Below, one piece after another: positions 30,673 to 39,934 of a stretch of DNA of 64,000 nucleotides. This DNA comes from Sutterella wadsworthensis (GTDB lineage Bacteria; Pseudomonadota; Gammaproteobacteria; Burkholderiales; Burkholderiaceae_F): NCBI RefSeq assembly GCF_003315195.1, contig NZ_QNRV01000003.1, forward strand, positions 99,073 to 163,072, read 5' to 3'. Position 1 is the first letter of the stretch; each line of letters begins with the position of its first letter. Below the pieces are notes generated by a model. It ran no database searches and had not been told where the DNA came from. It was given only the letters and a program-made list of their open reading frames with translations. The translations under genes and the position numbers were made by a program.

Positions 30673-31305
30673 TTATTCGGGCTTCAGCCCCGAAAGTTTG
30701 GCAAACTCTTCCGTGGTCACCTGAGGCACCGGGATATAGCGTCCATCGGTGGTCTTCAGGACACCGAAGGGCACCGAGATACCGCACGCACGACGGAAGG
30801 CTTTGGAGTAGTCCCAGACCTTCTTTCGCGCATCAAAGGGCAATTCGACATTGCGGACATCGAGCCCTCGGAAATCCTTGTCGTGGAAATGCGCTTCATG
30901 CTCCAGGAACTTCGCTTTGCGGTCCTTAGCAGAGAGAATTGCTGCGCCCTGAAGCTCACTCCAGGGGTTGAGCACCGCGACCGGATGCCAGATAAAGGTC
31001 ACCTGCTTAAGGAAAGGCTTAAGCTGTTCATACTGCCAGACGCACCACGGGCACTGCGTGTCAAATGCCAGACGAACCACCGGTCCGTTTTTCGGTCCTT
31101 GGAAAACAACACCGTCACCGGCATCCTGAAGCTCAACAAAGCAGCGTTCGGCATTGAAGTCCGTCGGCACTGTCGGCATGTCGGGCCAGGTACGCTTAGC
31201 CGGCTTACTCGTCTTACCGTCAGCTGCATGGGCGGCGGTGATTGACGAAACGGCGGCGGCGCCGGCGATCGTCAAAAGTGTGCGGCGGCTGCAGAGTCCA
31301 GTCAT
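30673..31305 (-). CDS. Secreted DsbG/DsbC-like thiol:disulfide oxidoreductase
   Basis: A thioredoxin-fold periplasmic protein of 210 residues with the active pair CPWC at 85-88 and a presumed cis-proline loop in ISVPFGVLKT. The N terminus has a twin-arginine-like motif (CSRRTLLTIAGAAAV) and an Ala-rich signal region ending near AHA. The absence of a dimerisation domain and the length favour a DsbG-like monomer or ScsC-like protein. The ribosome-binding site AGGAGG lies just before the ATG. It could be reduced by the DsbD-like protein at 24341-26575; that is inference. Confidence 0.8.
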   Translation of the reverse strand: MTGLCSRRTLLTIAGAAAVSSITAAHAADGKTSKPAKRTWPDMPTVPTDFNAERCFVELQDAGDGVVFQGPKNGPVVRLAFDTQCPWCVWQYEQLKPFLKQVTFIWHPVAVLNPWSELQGAAILSAKDRKAKFLEHEAHFHDKDFRGLDVRNVELPFDARKKVWDYSKAFRRACGISVPFGVLKTTDGRYIPVPQVTTEEFAKLSGLKPE

Positions 31306-31656
31306 AAATGTTCCTCCTGTCTCTTTTCCTTTTTTACTGATCGAGGGTCAACAACCCGCGAAGTCCATTTTCCATCCTACGCCACCGCAACCGATGTGCT
31401 TGAACAGCAAAGCGCAGAAAAAATGTTTCGACACACTTGTTGAGCATTTATTTTGCGGTATTGCCATCATTGAAACGATATCCGAGCGATGAATTGAGCT
31501 AAAGCTTCTCGTTTCTGTGCCTTTGTCGGCAAGATTCCTTGACCGCCCGCACGCCGGCAAGGACAATGTTGTCTATTCCTTGATTACCGCTCGGCGGCGC
31601 CCAAAGCTATGATTTCACGGACGTCTGCCGGCCTCTCTAAAGAAAACTGAGTTGAC
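31306..31656. other. Divergent intergenic region between the DsbG-like gene and pyrF
   Basis: No coding sequence or structured RNA is evident in these 351 bases. It should hold the promoters of both flanking genes. A TATGAT at 31608-31613 could be the pyrF -10 element, but no well-spaced -35 box accompanies it. Confidence 0.4.
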
Positions 31657-32478
31657 ATGAAGTTCACCGAGATGCTGCGCGCCCGCTGGCGCAATGCCGA
31701 CACGCTTCTGTGCGTCGGTCTCGACCCCGATCTGGCACGCCTTCCTGAAGAACTAGCCGGCAAACCCGATGCCATCTATTCCTTTTGTACCGGCATCGTT
31801 GATGCAACAGCAGACCTTGTCTGTGCCTTTAAGCCCCAGATTGCCTACTTCGCATCCGAAGGCGCGGAAGACGCGCTGAACCGTGTCGTCGCCTACATTC
31901 ATTCCAATCATCCCGGCATTCCTGTCATCCTTGATGCCAAGCGCGGCGATATTGGTTCGACGGCCAAGCACTACGCCGAAGAAGCTTTTGATCGCTATGG
32001 TGCCGATTGTGTGACGCTCTCTCCCTATATGGGCGGCGATACGCTGGATCCATATCTGGCATATGCCGAGAAAGGCGCTTTCGTTCTCTGCCGCACTTCG
32101 AATAAGGGCGGCGATGATCTGCAAATGATCGACCTCGGCGGCGGTGAACGTCTTTTTGAACGCGTAGCCCGCTTGGTCTCACATGAGTGGAACCGTACGG
32201 GCGAGCTTGGCCTCGTTGTTGGCGCAACCTACCCCGATGAGCTTGCTGCGGTACGCCGCATTGCGCCGGACATACCGCTCCTTGTGCCCGGCATCGGCGC
32301 CCAGGGAGGCGACATTAATGCTGCTGTCAAAGCCGGTATGGACACGGAAGGGGCCGGTATGGTCATCAATTCAGGCCGCGCAATCCTATACGCCAGCAGC
32401 GGTGCCGACTGGCGCGAAGCAGCCCGCCGTTCTGCGATTGCCACACGCGACGCCATCAACAGCGCCCGCGAACTCTAA
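31657..32478 (+). CDS. pyrF: Orotidine 5'-phosphate decarboxylase (long type)
   Basis: PyrF makes UMP from OMP, the last step of pyrimidine synthesis. The 273-residue protein belongs to the longer subfamily found in actinobacteria and betaproteobacteria. It has LCVGLDPD near the start, the catalytic LDAKRGDIGSTA and the phosphate-binding SGRAILYAS near the end. It stands alone. Confidence 0.95.
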   Translation: MKFTEMLRARWRNADTLLCVGLDPDLARLPEELAGKPDAIYSFCTGIVDATADLVCAFKPQIAYFASEGAEDALNRVVAYIHSNHPGIPVILDAKRGDIGSTAKHYAEEAFDRYGADCVTLSPYMGGDTLDPYLAYAEKGAFVLCRTSNKGGDDLQMIDLGGGERLFERVARLVSHEWNRTGELGLVVGATYPDELAAVRRIAPDIPLLVPGIGAQGGDINAAVKAGMDTEGAGMVINSGRAILYASSGADWREAARRSAIATRDAINSAREL

Positions 32479-32496
32479 TTTTTGGGGCTGCTTGAC

Positions 32497-32922
32497 TCAG
32501 CGGGCGCGGAGCTCCACTTCGCGCCCGCCGCTTTGGATGACCGCCTGAAGCGCTGTCTCATCCACGGCCCCCAACTCCACCAAATCTCGGCTTGGCGCAT
32601 TTCCGCCTATGCGAAAGAGGCAAAGATTTCCCCACGGAACGTAGTAGGCGAATGTACCTCTTACCGGCGACTTGACGACAGGATCGCGTCCCACATCGAG
32701 CCGCTCAGAAAGTCTTGCAATTCGCTCAAGCTTTCCAAAATCCTCCCACACCACCTTCATCGGCAGGCGTTTGGCGAAATTTTCGGCTGCTGCGCTGGCA
32801 TTCAGTTCAATGGCATAAATTGCACCGTCGACAACCATGTCGATGGTTTGTGCGGCTGGACTCCCTACTGCGACGACGATACTAGCCGCAGCGACAGCAA
32901 GATGTTTGACCGGCTTGTGCAT
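32497..32922 (-). CDS. Secreted cyclophilin-like-fold protein
   Basis: The 141-residue protein begins with a signal peptide (about 1-24) and then matches the small cyclophilin-like family: a beta-strand DMVVDGAIYAIELN, AAENFAKRLPMKVVWEDFG, and AYYVPWGNLCLFRI. Members of this family resemble TM1367; their function is not established and peptidyl-prolyl isomerase activity has not been assumed. GGAG lies upstream of the ATG. The gene converges with pyrF, and its 3' end contains a GC-rich inverted repeat (about 32500-32528) that may terminate pyrF. Confidence 0.75.
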   Translation of the reverse strand: MHKPVKHLAVAAASIVVAVGSPAAQTIDMVVDGAIYAIELNASAAAENFAKRLPMKVVWEDFGKLERIARLSERLDVGRDPVVKSPVRGTFAYYVPWGNLCLFRIGGNAPSRDLVELGAVDETALQAVIQSGGREVELRAR

Positions 32923-33021
32923 CTGAATTCTCCGAAAAATATTGAGTCCATTTCATTTTCTATGATGTACTCGCCGAAAAAAGTGCTGATCCGCTCAAAT
33001 ATCTGCCGTATTCGTTTCAAA

Positions 33022-33055
33022 AAAAGCGGTCCGAATCTTTAATCGAACCGCTTTC
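33022..33055 (-). terminator. Terminator after the DUF945-like gene
   Basis: On the minus strand AAAGCGGT and ACCGCTTT form a stem with extra C-G pairs, followed by a run of seven T. It lies 25 bp after the stop of the gene at 33079. Confidence 0.85.
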
Positions 33056-33078
33056 TATCACAGTCTTTTGCTGCAGCC

Positions 33079-34341
33079 TCAGAAGAGACTCAATAGTGCA
33101 ATCGGATTCCCTTTGTAATTCCCATTCACAAAACAGGCATTCTCAAAAATTTCGAGTTTAGATTGGTAAACGCCGTCAATGAGCCGAAGATCACCCGACG
33201 CTGTATAAACAGCTGCTGTCTGTTTGGCAATCAAAGCTTGCGGAATAGCCAGTTCAAAACTGCCCCAGCTTGCTCCTCGAGCGAGCTCCTGACCCTGCGC
33301 ATTCGGATCCGCCGCCTTGTAAGCAAATGCCCCCTTCAAATGCGCCGAATCCTTTCCCCGCACATATCTTGCATCGGTCAGATTCAACGCAATGCCGTCC
33401 TTCGTAAAGGCGCGGCTCCAAATACCGAGAACCCGGAAAGCAGCGTCCGGATTCACTGCCGTCTCCTGCGTGGCCGTTTGGAGTTCCGTCAGGAATGCTT
33501 CCGAAAGATTCGTAATCGTCAAATCCAAACCAATTTCTGATGCTGACTCCCCACCCGCTTTCGGGTTCGTAACGGAAAGCTCAACCCGCTCATCCCAGCG
33601 CTGAGCCGCTTTTCCGTCCTTACCCTCTGGCGCCGGTCCGGCCGACCGTGCTGAGATAAATGCCGCACGCGTTCCGTCGCCGGAGAGCTCCCCGCTCACA
33701 AAAGGCCCGCTCGTAAAAGTAAAGTCCGCAATGGGCTTCTCTCCCACGCGAATTTCAGCCCGTAAATCTTTCATGGATTCCGTGGAGGGAGCGTTTGCCG
33801 CAATTTCTTCCGCCGTTCGGCAGCTCCAGCCGCCCAGAACGAAGCGAGCGACAATATCCTGCCCGATCTTTTCGCCCGTAATGCTCGCCACCTCAGCCTG
33901 ACAAACAAATGCGTTTTCGGGAGCGCGATAGGTGATTGGATTCAGCCGCCACACCACAGGTTTGACGGTTCCTGTCATTGAAGTTTCAATCACGAGCTCG
34001 TCGCCGAACCCTTCCACACTTTTATCGGCCGCAATCTGTGCTCCGATCCCCTGCGTAAGATCAAGCGACGCCTTCGTTTTGGTGCCTAATCCAAATTCAG
34101 CACCGCCCTGCCAGACCATTTTGAGGCCATTGAGGAGTTCCACTTCCACCGTAAAGGCGCGCGTTCTCCACGTACGAGCCGTCTCCGTAAAGATGACCGT
34201 CTTTACCGGAGCCTCCTTGTAACTTGCGAGATCCTGAGCGTGTTCGTCCCAAACACGTCCCTCCCAAGTGATGATGCCCGCACCTGCTGCTGCGGCGGCC
34301 GCAATCACGACTGCGGCCGTACCCCACACTTTTGCTCCCAT
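33079..34341 (-). CDS. DUF945-like (YdgA-type) membrane-anchored protein
   Basis: The 420-residue protein has an N-terminal hydrophobic anchor (about 5-25) and then a long beta-rich periplasmic region. The WEGRV start after the anchor, FTSGPF motif, alternating short strands and length are consistent with the YdgA/DUF945 family, whose biochemical role is unknown. The match is by pattern only. AGGAAGG lies before the ATG. It appears to be a single-gene unit. Confidence 0.55.
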   Translation of the reverse strand: MGAKVWGTAAVVIAAAAAAGAGIITWEGRVWDEHAQDLASYKEAPVKTVIFTETARTWRTRAFTVEVELLNGLKMVWQGGAEFGLGTKTKASLDLTQGIGAQIAADKSVEGFGDELVIETSMTGTVKPVVWRLNPITYRAPENAFVCQAEVASITGEKIGQDIVARFVLGGWSCRTAEEIAANAPSTESMKDLRAEIRVGEKPIADFTFTSGPFVSGELSGDGTRAAFISARSAGPAPEGKDGKAAQRWDERVELSVTNPKAGGESASEIGLDLTITNLSEAFLTELQTATQETAVNPDAAFRVLGIWSRAFTKDGIALNLTDARYVRGKDSAHLKGAFAYKAADPNAQGQELARGASWGSFELAIPQALIAKQTAAVYTASGDLRLIDGVYQSKLEIFENACFVNGNYKGNPIALLSLF

Positions 34342-34455
34342 GCCTTCCTTCCTGCTTTAATTAGAAGTGATTGAATTTATTTTGAATGCTCACAATACCG
34401 TGAGTACCCATGCCGCTTTTTCTAAAGTTGTTCACAAGTGTGCCGCAGCGGCCTA

Positions 34456-35883
34456 TTAGTTGCCAACAGACTTATCCACAGACTTAATCGTCTTAGAATC
34501 CGCACCATCATGCGGATTGTCGACCACTCCCCTCTCAATTTGAGGGCTCAGCTCCTCCCCCTTGGGGACAACTTCTGCCATGCCGTGCGCAGCGCGTAAA
34601 CGAGAAGCGAGCACCTTATCGACTCGCCGACCGTCCATATCGACAATCTCAAAACGCCACCCCAGCCACTCGACCGCATCACCCTCTTTGGGCAACCTTC
34701 CCAGAAGGAGCATCACCATGCCTGCAAGCGTGCTGTATCGGCCGGCTTCCTCTTCAGGAACGTGCTTGAGAGAAAGCACATCCTTCATTTCGGGAATCGG
34801 AATGATGCCGTCGAGCAGCCAGGAACCATCCTCGCGTCGAGTGGCCCAGCTGTCATCGGGCTGCTCGGGCTTAAATTCACCGGCAATAGCCTCCAGTACG
34901 TCACGCGGCGTCACCAGACCGAGCACTTCGCCGTATTCGTCCACGACAAGCGCGAGCGGCACGTCGGTTTTACGGAAATGCTCAAGAAGCTCCATCCCAG
35001 TAAGCGACTCTGGCACATAAGAAACCGGCATAAGATTGTTAGCAAAGTCCGGTTTGCCAGAATCCAAAATCTGCTGCAGAAGCATTTTGGTTGAGCAGAC
35101 GCCCTTCACATTGTCCAGACTGCCAACGCAGACCGGCAGCCGCGATCGCTTTGACGTTCGGATCAGTTCAATATTTTCCTCATCCGGCGCTTCAAGATCG
35201 ATCCAAGAAATATTGGAGCGCGGCGTCATCAAAGAGGCAACCTGCCGATCATCAAGACGAAAGACGTTGCGCACCATATCGCGCTCTGCCGTTTCGATAA
35301 CGCCGGATTCCTGCCCTTCTTCAATCATGGCGTGAATCTCTTCTTCCGTCACGGAACTCCCCTGTGTTTCCGAAATGCCCAAACGCTTCAAAAGCAGGTG
35401 CGTCGAGACCGACAGGAGTTTGACAAAAGGAGCGGCAATAATGGAAAGACAGTGAATAGGAGGCGCGAGACGACAGGCAATGCGCTCGGGCGAAATCTGC
35501 CCGATGCGCTTGGGGACCAGTTCGCCCATCACAATCGAAAAGTAGGTGATCAGCACAACAACAACAAACAAACCGATAGCCTTAGCGGTTTCCGGCGACA
35601 GTCCAACCATCACCAGAAACGCCTCCATCGGTCGGGCGAGCGCCGACTCACCCACAATGCCCGAAAGAATGCCGATGGACGTAATACCCACCTGAATCGT
35701 TGAAAGTGCACGGTTCGGATCCGCATTGAGCTCACGAGCACGCTCTGCTCCAGCAACCTTGTCATCAATAAGACGCTGGAGCCGAGCACGACGGCTCGTA
35801 ACGAGCGAAATTTCACTCATGGCGAAAACGCCGTTCAAAACGATCAGAACGGCGAGAAGCGCCACATCTAACCAACTGGACAT
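34456..35883 (-). CDS. CNNM/CorC-family transporter with CBS pair
   Basis: This hemolysin-family inner-membrane protein is related to CorC/YfjD and to CNNM magnesium or cobalt transporters. The 475-residue product starts MSSWLDVALLAVLIVLNGVFAMSE. It has the CNNM transmembrane domain (to about 185), a CBS pair (about 205-335, with the VVDEYGEVLGLVTPRDVLEAI motif) and the C-terminal transporter-associated domain (about 350-430). An in-frame TTG at 35904 is an alternative start; neither has a clear ribosome-binding site. The substrate is not shown by sequence. Confidence 0.85.
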   Translation of the reverse strand: MSSWLDVALLAVLIVLNGVFAMSEISLVTSRRARLQRLIDDKVAGAERARELNADPNRALSTIQVGITSIGILSGIVGESALARPMEAFLVMVGLSPETAKAIGLFVVVVLITYFSIVMGELVPKRIGQISPERIACRLAPPIHCLSIIAAPFVKLLSVSTHLLLKRLGISETQGSSVTEEEIHAMIEEGQESGVIETAERDMVRNVFRLDDRQVASLMTPRSNISWIDLEAPDEENIELIRTSKRSRLPVCVGSLDNVKGVCSTKMLLQQILDSGKPDFANNLMPVSYVPESLTGMELLEHFRKTDVPLALVVDEYGEVLGLVTPRDVLEAIAGEFKPEQPDDSWATRREDGSWLLDGIIPIPEMKDVLSLKHVPEEEAGRYSTLAGMVMLLLGRLPKEGDAVEWLGWRFEIVDMDGRRVDKVLASRLRAAHGMAEVVPKGEELSPQIERGVVDNPHDGADSKTIKSVDKSVGN

Positions 35884-35917
35884 AAAAAATCTGAAAGGGG
35901 TCAAAAAAATGAAATGA

Positions 35918-35939
35918 GCGATCTGCAGCCGCAGATCGC
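35918..35939 (-). terminator. Hairpin between pncC and the CorC-type gene
   Basis: GCGATCTGC (35918-35926) and GCAGATCGC (35931-35939) form a perfect 9-bp stem with a 4-nt loop. On the minus strand TCATTTCATTTTTTT follows, so it likely terminates the thiL-pgpA-pncC transcript. It is only 35 bp from the CorC-type start codon. Confidence 0.65.
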
Positions 35940-36048
35940 CAGATAATCCGACTTAGTAAAAAAGTCAGAAGAATTTTTTATTATCACATGCGGGACCAGC
36001 CGCAGTTTGAATAGGCCGGCCTAAACTGCATGAATGCGAAAGATTGCA

Positions 36049-36591
36049 TCAGTCAAAGGGCGACGGCATTCTCATCGGATCGCCGCCGCGAATGAGGGCG
36101 ATCAGACCTTGGAGCGCCGTTAAAGAAGCGGCCAGCCGCACTGTTCGGCGATCACCGGTGACGTGAATGGTACGCACACTTGTTGCGATCGCTCCGGAAG
36201 GATCGCGTTCTGCCCACCCAATACAAACCGTGCCGACCGGCGTTTGCGCAGTGCCGCCGGACGGCCCTGCAACCCCCGTAAGGGCGACAGACAAATCCGC
36301 ATGGCTGCAGGCGAGTGCACCGCGCGCCATGGCTTCAGCAACGGGTTCACTCACAACGCCGAATTCTGCAATAACTTCTGCCGGCACGTCGATCATCTCT
36401 TCTTTGCCGGAGATTTGATAGGTCACATAACCGCGGTCAAACCATGCCGACGATCCGGCGACACTCGTAATGAGTTCACTCACCATGCCGCCCGTCAGAC
36501 TTTCTGCCGTGCAGACAATACGTCCGTTTTCATGTGCGGCAGCCCCAAGCAGATCCGCTGCCAATTCAGCTTGCTCAAGCAGTGTGCTCAT
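36049..36591 (-). CDS. pncC: Nicotinamide-nucleotide amidohydrolase (CinA C-terminal family)
   Basis: PncC deamidates NMN to NaMN in NAD recycling. The 180-residue protein is the stand-alone CinA C-terminal domain with CTAESLTGGMVSELIT, GYVTYQISGKEEM, ALTGVAGPSGGT and PVGTVCIGWA. GAGG lies 7 nt before the ATG. It follows pgpA by 29 bp in a thiL-pgpA-pncC series, a common arrangement in betaproteobacteria. Confidence 0.93.
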   Translation of the reverse strand: MSTLLEQAELAADLLGAAAHENGRIVCTAESLTGGMVSELITSVAGSSAWFDRGYVTYQISGKEEMIDVPAEVIAEFGVVSEPVAEAMARGALACSHADLSVALTGVAGPSGGTAQTPVGTVCIGWAERDPSGAIATSVRTIHVTGDRRTVRLAASLTALQGLIALIRGGDPMRMPSPFD

Positions 36592-36620
36592 GAGAATTCC
36601 TCACCCATCAATATTCTTCG

Positions 36621-37148
36621 TTAGGCCCACCGTTGCCAGGCTGCTGACAGCAAAACGATGAGTGCCCAAGCATAGACCGCAGCGGCGATATCGTCGAGCA
36701 TCACCCCCAAACCCGACTTCATCCTGCGGTCGAACCAGGAGCCTGGCCAAATTTTCACAATATCGAAAAGTCGAAACACAAGGAATGCGGCCAACCACCA
36801 GCCCCAGCCGGCGGGCAGCATGATGCATACGGCCCAAACAGCTACAACCTCATCAATGACAAAACCGCCGTGATCGACAACGCCGATGTCGCGGCCCGAA
36901 CGTTCGCACGCCCATGCGCCAAGCATAAAAAGAGCGGCAGTGAGTGCTACCCAGCCTTCGCGCGTCATGAAGGGATCGAGCAGCCCGTAGACGAGCACTC
37001 CCGCAAGCGTTCCCCATGTACCGGGAGCAGGCCGCAGAGCACCGACGCCGAAAAACGTGGCAATCCAGTGCGCAGGATGAGAAAGAACAAAGTTTCGGGT
37101 GATGCGCACGCGATTGGCGGGCGCATCTGGAGCGTATTTTTCAAACAT
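36621..37148 (-). CDS. pgpA: Phosphatidylglycerophosphatase A
   Basis: PgpA removes phosphate from phosphatidylglycerophosphate to make phosphatidylglycerol. The 175-residue membrane protein has FFGVGALRPAPGTWGTLAG near the N terminus, DPFMTREGW, VVDHGGFVIDEVVAVW and FRLFDIVKIWP, all family motifs, with about four hydrophobic segments. The gene lies 59 bp after thiL, its usual partner. Confidence 0.95.
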   Translation of the reverse strand: MFEKYAPDAPANRVRITRNFVLSHPAHWIATFFGVGALRPAPGTWGTLAGVLVYGLLDPFMTREGWVALTAALFMLGAWACERSGRDIGVVDHGGFVIDEVVAVWAVCIMLPAGWGWWLAAFLVFRLFDIVKIWPGSWFDRRMKSGLGVMLDDIAAAVYAWALIVLLSAAWQRWA

Positions 37149-37207
37149 GTCGTCCTAAGGCGAATGAATCTTCGCGCGGCTGCACTGCAGCCGCCAGACA
37201 GACTCCA

Positions 37208-38215
37208 TTATTCTGGATCTTCCGCGTTGAAATGATCGTAACCAGTGCTCGGCACTGCAACAGGCAGGCCGTCTGCCGTGCGCACCACAACAGCCGTTTC
37301 TTCTCTTTCTAAAATACGGCCGATGCGGGAAACGGGCGTATTGGAGAGCAGTCCGGCCTCAAAGATGCGCTCGGCTGCCGCTGGAGGCGCCGTAAAAATC
37401 AGTTCGTAGTCGTCACCGCCGGCAAGCGCTGCCTCATGCTGGCGTGCAACGGTGAGCGTCGACAATACTGGGGAGAGCGGTATACGCTCCCATTCGATTT
37501 CTGCGGAAACACCGCTTCTCGTCAGGATGTGATCCAGATCGGCAAGGAGACCGTCTGAAATATCCGCACAGGCTGTCGCTGCGCCCAGAAGCGCCTGACC
37601 GAGCGCGATACGCGGTGTCGGCCGATCCATCCGAGCAAAGAGCCGAGGTTCCGCATCGGGCATCACCTGCCAGCGACCCCACCGGCACATCAAAGCCGCA
37701 TAAGCGTCGCCCACCGTACCAGACACCCAGATATCGTCACCGGGCTGAGCGCCGCTTCTTGTCAGCCCCATTCCGGCCGGCAAGTCGCCCATCGCCGTAA
37801 TGCTGATCGTTGCAGGAGCATGTCTGCCGTCAATCTCTGGCGTCCGTGTCGTATCTCCCCCAAGCAGCGCGCAGCCCGATTCATGTGCAAGCGCCATCAG
37901 ACCGCGGGAGAAATCAGCCAGCCATCCGTCGTCTCGACGCGGCAGGCCGATGGACAGGAAAAAGGCTCGCGGAACGGCTCCCGCTGCTGCCAGATCCGAA
38001 AGATTCACAGCGAGCGCCTTATAGCCCACATCTTCCGGATCGGCATCGGGAAAGAAATGCGTGCCTAATGCAGTCATGTCGCAGGTCACCGCGAGACGCC
38101 CCGCACCGGTATCAATGATGGCGCAGTCGTCACCCACCCCCTGACTCTTCCAGGCTCCGAACGACGGATACGTGAAGAACTGCTCAATGATTTGAAATTC
38201 ACCAGCCTCAGACAC
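37208..38215 (-). CDS. thiL: Thiamine-monophosphate kinase (GTG start)
   Basis: ThiL phosphorylates thiamine monophosphate to the active diphosphate. The 335-residue protein has the N-terminal GVGDDCAII loop, DMTALGTHFFPDADPEDVGYKALAVNLSD-type metal-binding region, GGDTTRTPEI and CADISDGLLADLDHI. The start is GTG with AGGAGG six bases upstream. It probably starts its own transcript, since nusB upstream ends in a strong terminator. Confidence 0.95.
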   Translation of the reverse strand: MSEAGEFQIIEQFFTYPSFGAWKSQGVGDDCAIIDTGAGRLAVTCDMTALGTHFFPDADPEDVGYKALAVNLSDLAAAGAVPRAFFLSIGLPRRDDGWLADFSRGLMALAHESGCALLGGDTTRTPEIDGRHAPATISITAMGDLPAGMGLTRSGAQPGDDIWVSGTVGDAYAALMCRWGRWQVMPDAEPRLFARMDRPTPRIALGQALLGAATACADISDGLLADLDHILTRSGVSAEIEWERIPLSPVLSTLTVARQHEAALAGGDDYELIFTAPPAAAERIFEAGLLSNTPVSRIGRILEREETAVVVRTADGLPVAVPSTGYDHFNAEDPE

Positions 38216-38401
38216 AACACACCTCCTTGATGTCTCTGCGCTTCATAAAGAAGCCTCCATTTTGCGAATTATCCTGTGCAGCGCTCCCAACGAACGCGCC
38301 TAACTTTGCCTTCAAGCACAAGATTTCAAGATCCTCACTGCACTTTGCACCAAAGCATGCAGAGGATGTCTAAACACGCATCCTGTTTTCTTAAAGTCCT
38401 G

Positions 38402-38438
38402 CAAAAAGAGCCGCCCAGAGTTTCCTCACAAGCGGCTC
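38402..38438 (-). terminator. Terminator after nusB
   Basis: On the minus strand GAGCCGC (38438-38432) pairs with GCGGCTC (38414-38408), followed by TTTTTG. It separates nusB from thiL. The remaining intergenic bases 38216-38401 show no gene; they should carry the thiL promoter. Confidence 0.8.
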
Positions 38439-38469
38439 GATCCAACAGCTGCAACAAAACTGCTGCTGA

Positions 38470-38991
38470 TTAGGCTTTCTTCTGGGCGTGATCCGCTGCA
38501 AACTCAGCTGCGCGCACCTTAGCGGCCACGCGTTCGAGAACAGCATTAGTGAACCGGTAGCCGCTGCCGAAATGTTTGGCCAACTCAATCGTCTCGTTGA
38601 GAACGACGCGGTACGGCGTCTGCGGGCAGCGCAGCAGCTCATACGTCCCGATGAAAAGAATCGCACGCTCAACGAGCGATACGCGCTTCAGGTCGCGGTC
38701 GACAAAAGGCGAAAACTCAGCTTCAAGCGCAGCGTGCTCGCCGATCGCTCCAGAAAGCAGTGTCGTGAGCAGCTCACGGTCGCAGCGCGCCCAGTCTTCA
38801 GACGTAAGACCGAGATCTTCAACGGGCGTGCCTTCCTCATCATCGGCAAGGAGCGCAGGAAGATTTTCTTCAATTTTCTGGGCTTTAAGCGTCGGATCTG
38901 CGATCCACTGATAGAAGCCGAGCAGCGCAAAGACGCGGGCGAGATGCCGCGGTGCATGCGCCTGGCGGCCGGGCTTATGGGCTTCAGTCAT
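38470..38991 (-). CDS. nusB: Transcription antitermination factor NusB
   Basis: NusB binds boxA RNA with NusE (S10) in rRNA antitermination complexes. The 173-residue protein has the all-helical family pattern: ARVFALLGFYQW, FVDRDLKRVSLVERAILFIGTYEL and the conserved PYRVVLNETIELAKHFG followed by FTNAVLERVA. The extension at the N terminus (KPGRQAHAPRH) is typical of betaproteobacteria. AGGA precedes the ATG. It follows ribH across a terminator-like hairpin. Confidence 0.96.
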   Translation of the reverse strand: MTEAHKPGRQAHAPRHLARVFALLGFYQWIADPTLKAQKIEENLPALLADDEEGTPVEDLGLTSEDWARCDRELLTTLLSGAIGEHAALEAEFSPFVDRDLKRVSLVERAILFIGTYELLRCPQTPYRVVLNETIELAKHFGSGYRFTNAVLERVAAKVRAAEFAADHAQKKA

Positions 38992-39086
38992 AGTTGTCCT
39001 GTCCGCTCTCTATAAAGAGAGCCTGATATTGAGAAACCCAAGCGGCGCACGCCGCCTGGATGCTCTTATTTGTTCAGAGTAATCAG

Positions 39087-39114
39087 AAAAGGCGCGCATT
39101 CTAGCGCGCCTTTT
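39087..39114. terminator. Hairpin terminator between ribH and nusB
   Basis: AAAAGGCGCGC (39087-39097) pairs with GCGCGCCTTTT (39104-39114), a perfect 11-bp stem with T runs on both sides. It stands inside the common ribH-nusB gene pair, so read-through or a separate nusB promoter must supply nusB. Confidence 0.8.
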
Positions 39115-39139
39115 CATCCTCTGCCTTGACCGATCGGAA

Positions 39140-39631
39140 TTAGTCTTCTGGATTTTCCTCAAAATCGTCAGCCGAAACGAATTCCTTGGCGAGGTTGGCC
39201 ATCTCAACAGCGCAGCGAGCGCAGTCGCGGGCTTTCATCTCAATACGTTCCTGACACTGCTCGTCATTTTCCGTCGTAAGCACACCATTGGCGATCGGAA
39301 TTTCATAGTCAAGACCAATACGGGTAATGCCGGCACCGGACTCATTCGAGACGAGTTCAAAGTGATAGGTTTCACCGCGGATAACAGCGCCGAGCGCAAT
39401 CAGGGCATCGTATTCCTCGGTCTGTGCAAGCTTCATCAGCGCGAACGGAATTTCAAGCGCGCCGGGAACGGAGACCTTTGTCACATCCTCATCCATCACG
39501 CCGAGCTTGCGAAGTTCATCCATGCAGGCCTCGAATTCGCCGCGGCCGGCGTATTCATTGAAGCGGGATACGACGATGCCGATGCGCAGATCCGTGCCGT
39601 CGGTAGAGGTCGGGATGATGTCAACTGCCAT
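39140..39631 (-). CDS. ribH: 6,7-dimethyl-8-ribityllumazine synthase
   Basis: RibH condenses the pyrimidine and butanone phosphate precursors into lumazine, the substrate of riboflavin synthase. The 163-residue protein has [47 protein letters not shown] and [21 protein letters not shown] lies before the ATG. No FMN riboswitch is visible upstream. The other riboflavin genes in this window are at 45887-47755. Confidence 0.97.
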   Translation of the reverse strand: MAVDIIPTSTDGTDLRIGIVVSRFNEYAGRGEFEACMDELRKLGVMDEDVTKVSVPGALEIPFALMKLAQTEEYDALIALGAVIRGETYHFELVSNESGAGITRIGLDYEIPIANGVLTTENDEQCQERIEMKARDCARCAVEMANLAKEFVSADDFEENPED

Positions 39632-39901
39632 TTGCTTAGCTCCTTGGTACTGGGCAGAACGAGAAAGCGGTTCGGCCGCTGCTCATCTATGAGGGGCGGC
39701 GTCCGAATCTCCCTTCTAAATCTTGAAGGGATCATTTTAGCGCATCAACGTGTCCAAACTTCAGCTCTTTGCGAACGGGCATTTACGGAAAATCTTCTTC
39801 ACTCATGACAGGCTTGCCTTTTCTTCACCAACGCCGTTTTCAGGGCATCTCAAAGGCACGAGCCGCCGCCCTTCTTTAAAACTGACGTCCGCTTCACCAA
39901 A
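39632..39901. other. Intergenic region between ribH and the Pho-box promoter
   Basis: These 270 bases hold no convincing gene. On the minus strand a TAAAAT sequence about 110 bp before ribH could be its -10 element, without a good -35. The distal part merges into the Pho-box region of the alkaline phosphatase gene. Confidence 0.35.
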
Positions 39902-39919
39902 ACGTCATACAACTGACAT
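39902..39919 (+). promoter_or_regulatory. Distal Pho box of the alkaline phosphatase promoter
   Basis: The 18 bases match the PhoB consensus CTGTCATAAAACTGTCAC at 13 positions, with half-sites GTCATA and CTGACAT 11 bp apart. It lies exactly 33 bp (three 11-bp steps) upstream of the proximal box, so both sit on the same helix face. A weaker half-site CTGACGT occurs further upstream at 39882-39888. Confidence 0.7.
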
Positions 39920-39934
39920 CACTTTGCCGCAGCC

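Noticed and set aside
38276..38473. 65-codon open frame between thiL and nusB
   Set aside because: It overlaps the nusB terminator and has no start signal.
39632..39760. FMN riboswitch before ribH
   Set aside because: The conserved RFN core sequences are absent here and also upstream of ribD and ribE.
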